A DNA stretch of 11,006 nt, from NCBI GenBank assembly GCA_002432545.1, contig DJFR01000194.1, positions 2,192 to 13,197 on the forward strand, given 5' to 3'. Both the position numbers and the translations under genes were made by a program. This stretch comes from Flammeovirgaceae bacterium UBA5867. GTDB taxonomy: Bacteria; Bacteroidota; Bacteroidia; Cytophagales; Cyclobacteriaceae. Below are positions 5,709 to 11,006 of this stretch, one piece after another (the stretch's first letter is position 1; the number at the start of each line of letters is the position of its first letter). A model generated the notes under the pieces. It did no database searches and was not told where the DNA came from. It saw nothing but the letters and a program-made list of their open reading frames with translations.

Positions 5709-6170
5709 ATGAGCTTTGCACAATTTGCCCCAACCCTTAGTAGTTCTGAATGTATGGTAAAACCATTTTACCAAGATGAATACGCTACCATCGACCTGGA
5801 CGACTCAGTTCCCTGCATTCGTCTTACGTTAAATGGTGTTCCGCGTTACAGCGAGCACTATAATTTTGTGCAGAAAAAGCGACTCGAGCTTATGCACCAG
5901 GAAATCCGTAACTATCCTAAACTGCATATGCTTACCGATAGTCGCACGGCAGGACCTGTGCTGGATGAAGATGTACACTACTTCAAAACGAATGTGATGC
6001 CGGCTATGGAACGTGCGGGAATTCGCTATCTCGCCATTGTAATGCCTGCCAGCAAATTTACCCAGATGACTATTCGCGAGATGACCGAAGACCCGCGTGT
6101 GATGACCGTTCAGTATTTTGAGTCGATGCGCGAAGCAAGGCACTGGCTTCGAAAGATGACATCGCTATAG
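5709..6170 (+). CDS. STAS/SpoIIAA-like protein of unknown function
   Basis: Protein of 153 residues with no signal peptide or membrane segment. The pattern LHMLTDSRTAGPVLDEDVHYF (about 72-92), PAMERAGIRYLAIVMPASKF (about 98-117) and a final FESMREARHWLRKM (about 137-150) resembles the SpoIIAA/STAS-like fold of small Bacteroidota proteins: a strand ending in a D-S/T-R motif, a helix, a second strand ending in MP, and a C-terminal helix with AxxWL. In such proteins a role in binding or signalling is usual, but no specific function is known. The serine in LTDSRTA sits where anti-sigma antagonists carry their phosphorylated residue; this is suggestive only. The ATG at 5709 was chosen; an internal ATG at 5754 would also keep the fold. 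It is divergent from the XRE gene and probably controlled through the half-site cluster. It is convergent with the next gene, with 12 bases between stops. Confidence 0.78.
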   Translation: MSFAQFAPTLSSSECMVKPFYQDEYATIDLDDSVPCIRLTLNGVPRYSEHYNFVQKKRLELMHQEIRNYPKLHMLTDSRTAGPVLDEDVHYFKTNVMPAMERAGIRYLAIVMPASKFTQMTIREMTEDPRVMTVQYFESMREARHWLRKMTSL

Positions 6171-6182
6171 AAGTATTGCTCA

Positions 6183-6671
6183 TCATTTCTCTGACGGATT
6201 CTTTTTACCGGCTAACAATTTTTCAAGTGTTGCTTCAAGACGTTTTGCTCGCGTTTCTTCTTTCTTTGCGTCACGTATCCAATGCGCATATTCCTTTCGA
6301 TTGGTATAGCTTAGTGAATCAAAAAAGTTTGCAGCCTTTTTATTTTTAGTGAGCAACCTGGCCAGTGGCTCCGGTATCTCAACAACACGTTCTTCTGTAT
6401 CGGGTTCAATCTCTACACGAATTGTATCGCCAACGTTTTTGCCGATCGCAACACGAATATCTTTTCGCACCAGAATCACATGACACCCCGTACCCATGTT
6501 TACTAATATGCCGCGATATGGAGCGCCATCGAACAACGCTTTTACTTTTACCTGGCCTTTGGTGCCGTATATTTTTTCGACATCGAATGGAATGGACACA
6601 TAGGCGGTGTCCATGGGAGAATCCGGGTTTTCCAGTATTGCTTTAAACACTTGTTTAACAGGCGCCTTCAT
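6183..6671 (-). CDS. DUF1905 / YdeI-OmdA (bacteriocin-protection-like) protein
   Basis: Protein of 162 residues with two parts. Residues about 8-92 match DUF1905, a small beta barrel (FDVEKIYGTKGQVKVKALFDG, YRGILVNMGTGCHVILVRKDIR, GDTIRVEIEPD). Residues about 98-157 match the YdeI/OmpD-associated family C-terminal helix bundle (IPEPLARLL, FFDSLSYTNRKEYAHWIRDAKKEETRAKRLEATLEKL). Some relatives in other bacteria are linked to resistance to bacteriocins or peptides, but the mechanism is not known and this role cannot be inferred here. The frame stays open upstream to about 6860; the ATG at 6671 is preferred because the family begins there and the extra 63 residues look non-coding. It is convergent with the STAS-like gene and divergent from the PAS kinase. 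Confidence 0.88.
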   Translation of the reverse strand: MKAPVKQVFKAILENPDSPMDTAYVSIPFDVEKIYGTKGQVKVKALFDGAPYRGILVNMGTGCHVILVRKDIRVAIGKNVGDTIRVEIEPDTEERVVEIPEPLARLLTKNKKAANFFDSLSYTNRKEYAHWIRDAKKEETRAKRLEATLEKLLAGKKNPSEK

Positions 6672-6893
6672 TGGTAAAAAATATATCGAGGTAAATTTAT
6701 TCAGTATCCATTTCAAAAATCCCGTTTTCAAAACAAAATGCCTCGTTTTAGACCTTTGTACCGCATAAAAGTTTGATAAAGTAAAAACCGGCCGTTGTTT
6801 TGTTAGGCGTATAGAATTATCTTGCAAGGCTTGAACCCAAAGCCAAGACCCTGTCATCAACCTATGTCAACGAGTTTGCCAGTATAAACATAT
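6672..6893. other. 222-base divergent control region between the YdeI-like gene and the PAS kinase gene
   Basis: This gap contains no convincing gene. It is AT-rich, with several TTTTG and CAAAA runs that could hold -33 elements on either strand. On the plus strand the best promoter candidate for the kinase is at 6794-6825. A second weaker site, GACCTTTGTA (about 6750-6759), also resembles a -7 element. No promoter for the leftward gene can be chosen with confidence, and no hairpin terminator is seen. Confidence 0.5.
6794..6825 (+). promoter_or_regulatory. Candidate promoter of the PAS kinase operon
   Basis: TTG (6794-6796), 21 bases, then TATCTTGC (6818-6825), close to the Bacteroidota pattern but with one T fewer than TAnnTTTG. 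The downstream bases CTTGCAA match the sites upstream of the thioesterase and hemH genes. Transcription would start at about 6830, giving a leader of about 60 bases before the ATG at 6894. Confidence 0.45.
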
Positions 6894-8723
6894 ATGCAGG
6901 ATCTTATCAGGCATCTCCCCGCGGTCATTTACGAATATACAATCTACCCAGATGGTCAGCCCAGATTTACTTATGTGAGTGAATCCAGCGAAAGCATTTT
7001 GGGACTCGCACCGGAAGTAATACTTGCCGATGCATCCATATTGGATTCTATCATTCATGAAGATGATCGTGAGTCGCAGCAGGAGACTTCAGCACTCAGC
7101 ATACAAGAGAGCCGAGATTGGAATTGGGAAGGGCGCATGCGGGTAAAGGAAAATATAATCTGGGTGGAAGTAAAATCAAATCATGAATTAAGGCCCGATG
7201 GTATCATCATCAGGCGTGGTGTAATACAGGATATAACCGAGCGTAAAGAGCTTGCACGCGAAAGTGAGCAACGTTATTTATCGCTGGTTGACAGGTTGCC
7301 GATCGGTATAGTTGTACATAAGCAAGGCAAACTTGTTTTTGCAAATTCGCAGGCTTATCAGATACTGGCTTGTAAAAAGTCGGATGAGTTGATCGGTACA
7401 GAAGTATTGAATTTTGTACATCCTGAATATCATCAGCGTATAGCACGCAGAATGAAGGAGACTGCAGGACTGCTTGCGCCCATGGTAGAGCAAAAGTATG
7501 TGCGCATGGACGGAAAAGTGATTGATGTGGAAACCATGTCATCGCCCTTTACCTTTCAGGGCGAACCATGCATGCAGGTAATCTTCCGCGATATTACCGA
7601 GCGTAAACAGACCGAAGAGCGCATCAAGAAAAATGAGACACTGCTTGCACAGCTTTTTCAAAATATACCCATGGCAGTGGTGTTGCTGAATGAACAGGGT
7701 AAAGTTGAACAGGTAAATAAAGGCTTTGAAGAAATGTTCGGCTTTACGCTGGACGAACTTAAAGGCAAGAGTATAAATGATTTTATTGTTCCTGAAGAAC
7801 TCGTACACGAAGGTGTAGATCTGAACAATCTCATCACAGCCAATCGTATTGTTAGCATTGAGACTATACGCAAGAACAGAAACGGGAAGCTGGTAAATGT
7901 TATACTATACGGTATGCCGGTAATGCTGGATAACCAGACTATAGGTATATATGGTGTATACGTAGATTTTACCGATCGCAAAAAAGTAGAAGAGGAACTG
8001 AAGATACGGAATACCGAGCTTGATAATTTTGTTTATAAAGTATCGCACGATCTGCGCGCGCCACTTTCATCTATACTCGGCCTGGTTAATCTCGCGCGAC
8101 TGCCAGGTAATACGGATAACCCGATGGATTATATTGATATCATCGGTGAGAAAGTTCAGCACCTCGATCATTTCATTGGCGATGTGCTGAGTCACTCCAA
8201 GAACCTGAAAATGGATGTTACTACCAGCAAGGTAGATTTCGAACATATCATCGATCGTACTTTTGAAGATTTGAATTACCTGGAAGGTGCCAAAGAGATG
8301 GTTCGCCATGTACGCATCGAGGGTGTTGAATTCTATAGCGATCCGTGGAGGATATCGGAGATCTTTCGTAACCTGATCTCTAACGCAGTAAAGTATCGCC
8401 AGTTAAATATTACCACACCCGAGATCAACGTGAAAATACGGGTGGATAATCATCATGCAGAAATTGTTTTTGCCGACAATGGTATTGGTATAGATGACAT
8501 TAACCTGGCGAAGATTTTTGAAATGTTTTACCGTGCCACCGAGCAATCCGATGGTTCCGGTATAGGGCTATATATCGTTAAGAATGCAGTAGAAAAACTG
8601 GGCGGCCAGATTTCTGTGGCCAGTAAAGTAAGCCAGGGAACACGTTTTAGTATTGTTCTTCCTAACAGGATCAGTAGTTTTGTGCCTGCATCCAAATCTC
8701 AAGTTGTAGAAGAACACGAATGA
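6894..8723 (+). CDS. Soluble multi-PAS sensor histidine kinase
   Basis: Sensor kinase of 609 residues with no signal peptide or membrane segment, so it senses a cytoplasmic cue. Three PAS domains lie in series: about 1-119 (PAS_3-like, ending GVIQDITERK with D113), 126-241 (ending IFRDITERKQ, D233) and 247-365 (ending VYVDFTDRKK, D358). A HisKA domain follows (about 374-440) with phosphoacceptor H385 in KVSHDLRAPLSS. The ATPase domain occupies about 485-595: N-box NLISNAVKY (N493, N497), G1 DNGIGI (D528), an F-box FEMFYR and G2 GSGIGLYIVKNAV. All kinase motifs are intact. No heme, flavin or metal ligand is obvious in the PAS domains, so the signal is unknown. There is no receiver domain or response regulator nearby, so it is an orphan. 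Its TGA stop overlaps the ATG of the next gene (ATGA, 8720-8723). The first in-frame ATG after a stop codon (TAA, 6885-6887) is at 6894, which fixes the start. Confidence 0.95.
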   Translation: MQDLIRHLPAVIYEYTIYPDGQPRFTYVSESSESILGLAPEVILADASILDSIIHEDDRESQQETSALSIQESRDWNWEGRMRVKENIIWVEVKSNHELRPDGIIIRRGVIQDITERKELARESEQRYLSLVDRLPIGIVVHKQGKLVFANSQAYQILACKKSDELIGTEVLNFVHPEYHQRIARRMKETAGLLAPMVEQKYVRMDGKVIDVETMSSPFTFQGEPCMQVIFRDITERKQTEERIKKNETLLAQLFQNIPMAVVLLNEQGKVEQVNKGFEEMFGFTLDELKGKSINDFIVPEELVHEGVDLNNLITANRIVSIETIRKNRNGKLVNVILYGMPVMLDNQTIGIYGVYVDFTDRKKVEEELKIRNTELDNFVYKVSHDLRAPLSSILGLVNLARLPGNTDNPMDYIDIIGEKVQHLDHFIGDVLSHSKNLKMDVTTSKVDFEHIIDRTFEDLNYLEGAKEMVRHVRIEGVEFYSDPWRISEIFRNLISNAVKYRQLNITTPEINVKIRVDNHHAEIVFADNGIGIDDINLAKIFEMFYRATEQSDGSGIGLYIVKNAVEKLGGQISVASKVSQGTRFSIVLPNRISSFVPASKSQVVEEHE

Positions 8724-9886
8724 AGATCACCGAAGTAACTACACCGCAGCATGCGCGCGAATTTCTGTTGCTGCCTGTAAAGCTTTATAAGAATGAACCT
8801 GCGTGGATTCGTCCGCTTGATCAGGACGTTGAAAGCGTTTTTGATTCTGAGAAAAATAAAACGTTCCGGCACGGCACCTGCATCCGATGGATCCTTCAGA
8901 ACACCGCAGGTGAAACCATTGGCCGTGTGGCAGCTTTCGTAAATGAAAAGACGGTTCACAAAGGCAACGACCAGCCTACTGGCGGAATGGGTTTCTTTGA
9001 ATGCATTAACAATCGCGATGCTGCATTTTTGCTCTTCGATCAATGTAAAGCCTGGCTTCAAAGTAAAGGCATGGAAGCGATGGATGGCCCCGTTAACTTC
9101 GGAAGCCGCGACCGCTGGTGGGGTTTGTTGATTGAGGGATACGATCGTGAACCCAATTACCAGTGCAACTACAACTTTCCGTATTACAAGGATTTTTTTG
9201 AAGCATACGGCTTCCAGGTATATTTCTATCAGTTTACATACGCACGAAGCATACAGGGGCCGCTGTCTCCACGTCTTGCTGAGAAGGCTGAGATTGCCAG
9301 GCGAGATCCTGACTATGATTTTCGCTACCTGCGTAAAAGTGAATTTGATAAGCTGCCGGAATATCTCATGACGGTATATAATCGTGCGTGGGCTAATCGT
9401 TCGGAAAATCCGGAGCTCTCCATGGCACAGGCAAAAATACTCGTCAAGCAGATGAAGCCTATCATGGATGAGAAGCTGCTATATTTTGGTTTCTACAAAG
9501 GCGAGCCGGTGTCGTTCTTCTTGTCGTTGCCGGAGATCAACCAGATCTTCAAGTATGTAAATGGTAAACTTGACTGGTTAGGTAAATTAAAATTTGTCTG
9601 GCATACGTTCAGGCGCACCAACAAAAAAGCATTTGGTATTCTATTCGGTGTTGTTCCCGAGCACCAGGGTAAAGGTCTTGATGGCGCTATGATCATCAAT
9701 GCACGTGACGTGCTGCAGCCTAATGCCCGCTACGAACAATACGAAATGAACTGGATCGGAGACTTCAATCCGAAGATGATACTGGTGGTCGAACAGGTGG
9801 GAGCAGAAGTTTCAAAACGTCACGCCACCTATCGTAAACTTTTTGATGAAACGAAGCCGTTCAGGCGCGCACCAATTTTAAAATAG
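8720..9886 (+). CDS. GNAT-like acyltransferase family protein (YghO-type)
   Basis: Protein of 388 residues, of a family widespread in Bacteroidota and usually named GNAT-family N-acetyltransferase. The N-terminal half contains conserved blocks IGRVAAFVNEK, GFFECINNRDAAFLLFDQCKAWL, GMEAMDGPVNFGSRDRWWGLLIEGYD and NFPYYKDFFEAYGF (about 65-165), a pattern also seen in E. coli YghO. The C-terminal half contains a GNAT-like acetyl-CoA pyrophosphate-binding loop, VVPEHQGKGLDGAM, with Q316-G-K-G319. This suggests a double GNAT-fold protein, with the second half the more likely CoA-binding site. Substrate unknown. Its ATG overlaps the stop of the PAS kinase (ATGA), so translation is probably coupled and the two proteins are made together. 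A weak hairpin at 9891-9921 and the hemH promoter follow. Confidence 0.85.
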   Translation: MKITEVTTPQHAREFLLLPVKLYKNEPAWIRPLDQDVESVFDSEKNKTFRHGTCIRWILQNTAGETIGRVAAFVNEKTVHKGNDQPTGGMGFFECINNRDAAFLLFDQCKAWLQSKGMEAMDGPVNFGSRDRWWGLLIEGYDREPNYQCNYNFPYYKDFFEAYGFQVYFYQFTYARSIQGPLSPRLAEKAEIARRDPDYDFRYLRKSEFDKLPEYLMTVYNRAWANRSENPELSMAQAKILVKQMKPIMDEKLLYFGFYKGEPVSFFLSLPEINQIFKYVNGKLDWLGKLKFVWHTFRRTNKKAFGILFGVVPEHQGKGLDGAMIINARDVLQPNARYEQYEMNWIGDFNPKMILVVEQVGAEVSKRHATYRKLFDETKPFRRAPILK

Positions 9887-9890
9887 GTGT

Positions 9891-9921
9891 AGAAGTTTTC
9901 TCGTTTCCTTAAACTTCTTTT
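9891..9921 (+). terminator. Weak terminator-like hairpin after the GNAT-like gene
   Basis: AGAAGTTT (9891-9898) pairs with AAACTTCT (9911-9918) across a 12-base loop, followed by TTT (9919-9921; four T residues counting the last stem base). The stem is only 8 bp and AT-rich, and the T-run is short, so termination may be partial. The T-run overlaps the proposed -33 element of hemH (9919-9922), so some read-through into hemH is likely. Confidence 0.35.
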
Positions 9922-9948
9922 GTCACATAATGTTATTCGCTTACTTGC
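9919..9948 (+). promoter_or_regulatory. Candidate hemH promoter
   Basis: TTTG (9919-9922), a 19-base spacer, then TACTTGC (9942-9948). The spacing fits the Bacteroidota TTTG/TAnnTTTG promoter, but the downstream element is short by one T. It belongs with the CTTGCAAC sites before the thioesterase and PAS kinase genes. Transcription would start at about 9953, leaving a leader of about 10-15 bases before the ATG at 9967. Confidence 0.5.
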
Positions 9949-9966
9949 AACGCGAAGTTTTCAGTC

Positions 9967-10974
9967 ATGAATAAAACCGGAGTTCTTCTTATTAATCTCG
10001 GCACACCCGACAGTCCTTCTGTAGGTAATGTGCGTTCTTATCTTTCCCAGTTTCTAAACGATCCACGTGTGATTGATATACCGTGGTTGCTGCGCAAAAT
10101 GCTGGTGAACCTCATCATCGTTCCGTTCCGCGCACCGAAGTCGGCCAAGATTTATCAGAAGCTGTGGACGGAGAAGGGATCGCCTTTGCTATACTACAGC
10201 GAGCGTGCTAAAGATCTTTTACAGGAGCAGTTAGGCGAAACATACCAGGTTCATCTCGCAATGCGCTATAAAAATCCTTCCATACCCGATGTGCTGGAAG
10301 TGATGCGAAAGAAAAATTATGAGCGTATTATTGTTGTTACGATGTTTCCGCAGTATGCTTCTGCTTCTACAGGCTCAGCGCTTGAAGAAGTAATGCGTGT
10401 TGTAAGTAAATGGTGGGTTATACCGGAGCTTAAATTTGTTAGTCAGTACTTCGATCATCCATCCTATATAGAAGCCTTTGCCGAGCGTGGCAGAAAATAT
10501 AATATCAATGAATACGATCACGTGCTTTTCTCGTACCACGGTTTGCCTGAGCGCCAGGTTGATAAGGTATATGACAATGGTTTGTGTTCAGGACATAACT
10601 GTGAACATGAGGTAACCGAAGAGAACAGATATTGCTATAAAGCAACGTGCTATGCTACTACCCGTTTGCTGGCAGCAGCACTAAATATACCTGAAGAGAA
10701 GTATACAGTTTGCTTTCAATCACGCCTCGATAAAAAATGGCTCAAGCCATTCTCCGATGAAGTAGTTCGTCAGTGTGGTGATAAGGGGATGAAGAAAATC
10801 CTCGTATTCTCACCTGCGTTTACTGCCGATTGTCTAGAAACCATTATCGAGATCGGAGATGAATACCAGGAAATCTTTACCGAACACGGAGGTGAGAAAG
10901 TTCAATTAGTAGAAAGTCTTAACGATCATCCGCTTTGGATTAAGTGTTTGAAGGAGCTGGTGGTTGGTAAATAG
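9967..10974 (+). CDS. hemH: Ferrochelatase (protoporphyrin IX ferrochelatase)
   Basis: Terminal enzyme of protoporphyrin-dependent heme synthesis; it inserts ferrous iron into protoporphyrin IX. The 335-residue length is normal for bacteria. Visible family motifs: N-terminal GVLLINLGTPDSP, GSPLLYYSE, AMRYKNPSI, the catalytic FSYHGLPER with H191, FQSRLDKKWLKP, and SPAFTADCLETIIEI with E291. No C-terminal membrane tail is present. Between the His motif and the TTRLL helix lies an insert carrying C207, C212, C223 and C228 (spacing C-x4-C-x10-C-x4-C, 22 residues), which fits the internal cysteine cluster reported to bind [2Fe-2S] in one class of microbial ferrochelatases. The gene stands 80 bases after the GNAT-like gene and probably has its own promoter. 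No other hem gene is in the window. Confidence 0.98.
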   Translation: MNKTGVLLINLGTPDSPSVGNVRSYLSQFLNDPRVIDIPWLLRKMLVNLIIVPFRAPKSAKIYQKLWTEKGSPLLYYSERAKDLLQEQLGETYQVHLAMRYKNPSIPDVLEVMRKKNYERIIVVTMFPQYASASTGSALEEVMRVVSKWWVIPELKFVSQYFDHPSYIEAFAERGRKYNINEYDHVLFSYHGLPERQVDKVYDNGLCSGHNCEHEVTEENRYCYKATCYATTRLLAAALNIPEEKYTVCFQSRLDKKWLKPFSDEVVRQCGDKGMKKILVFSPAFTADCLETIIEIGDEYQEIFTEHGGEKVQLVESLNDHPLWIKCLKELVVGK

Positions 10975-11006
10975 TCTGTTGCAAGTAGGTATATATTTCA
11001 ATGATG
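10975..11006 (-). repeat. Repeated motifs downstream of hemH (inverted 12-mer and CTTGCAAC site)
   Basis: On the minus strand this edge reads AAATATATACCT (10998 to 10987), then TACTTGCAAC (10987 to 10978), ending 4 bases after the hemH stop. It repeats both motifs found upstream of the thioesterase gene. The second is the exact inverse of 9942-9951 upstream of hemH. If it works as a promoter it would read into hemH antisense; it could equally be part of a control region for a gene beyond the window. Confidence 0.45.

Noticed and set aside
6672..6860. N-terminal extension of the YdeI/OmdA-like gene by 63 codons (to TTG 6860 or ATG 6857)
   Set aside because: The extra residues do not resemble the DUF1905 family, the stretch covers the kinase promoter candidate, and the ATG at 6671 gives the normal family N-terminus.
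8699..9061. Open frame of 120 codons on the minus strand inside the GNAT-like gene
   Set aside because: It lies opposite a well-conserved coding sequence, has no family resemblance, and is explained as a shadow frame.
1..11006. A defence, mobile or biosynthetic island
   Set aside because: No transposase, integrase, toxin-antitoxin, restriction, CRISPR or biosynthetic core gene was found; codon use and gene layout look uniform and the families are chromosomal housekeeping or signalling types.

Overview
The window reads as ordinary chromosomal DNA from a member of the Bacteroidota, probably a Cytophagales- or Chitinophagales-type organism (the phylum is a confident inference, the order is a guess). 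Evidence for the phylum: almost no start codon has a Shine-Dalgarno sequence; promoter candidates resemble the Bacteroidota pattern (a TTTG or TTG element about 19-21 bases upstream of a TAnnTTTG-like element); and several families typical of this phylum are present (a DUF4230 protein, a small one-helix protein at 4743-5153, an XRE regulator with a C-terminal coil, LytS/LytTR pairs). All genes look intact; there are no insertion sequences, tRNAs, rRNAs, CRISPR arrays or prophage genes.

Layout. Bases 1-1260 (+): the C-terminal part of a LytS-type histidine kinase, cut by the window edge, then its LytTR response regulator and a strong terminator. Bases 1334-3022 (-): a likely three-gene operon read right to left: a YaeR-type VOC metalloprotein, a free-standing left-handed beta-helix transferase-like protein and a membrane-anchored DUF4230 protein. 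Bases 3066-4040 (+): a DUF456 membrane protein and a hotdog-fold acyl-CoA thioesterase. The thioesterase meets purN (-, 4037-4618) tail to tail with a 4-bp overlap. Bases 4743-5153 (+): a small one-helix protein of unknown function with its own terminator. Bases 5223-5567 (-) and 5709-6170 (+): an XRE regulator divergent from a STAS/SpoIIAA-like protein, separated by a control region packed with TTAC/GTAA half-sites. Bases 6183-6671 (-): a DUF1905-YdeI/OmdA protein. Bases 6894-9886 (+): a soluble triple-PAS histidine kinase whose stop overlaps the start of a GNAT-like protein (ATGA). Bases 9967-10974 (+): ferrochelatase hemH.

How the genes relate. Most are independent housekeeping or signalling units. 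Identifiable pathway roles are purN (de novo purine synthesis) and hemH (last step of protoporphyrin-dependent heme synthesis). The two signalling units are unrelated: the LytS/LytTR pair is a complete cognate pair, while the PAS kinase has no adjacent response regulator and is instead coupled to the GNAT-like gene.

Most worth a second look: a four-cysteine insert in ferrochelatase that fits an internal [2Fe-2S] ligand set; the half-site array between the XRE and STAS-like genes; the kinase/GNAT coupling; and a recurring promoter-like motif (TA, then CTTGCAA) in the intergenic gaps. I see no clear new defence, mobile or biosynthetic system here.
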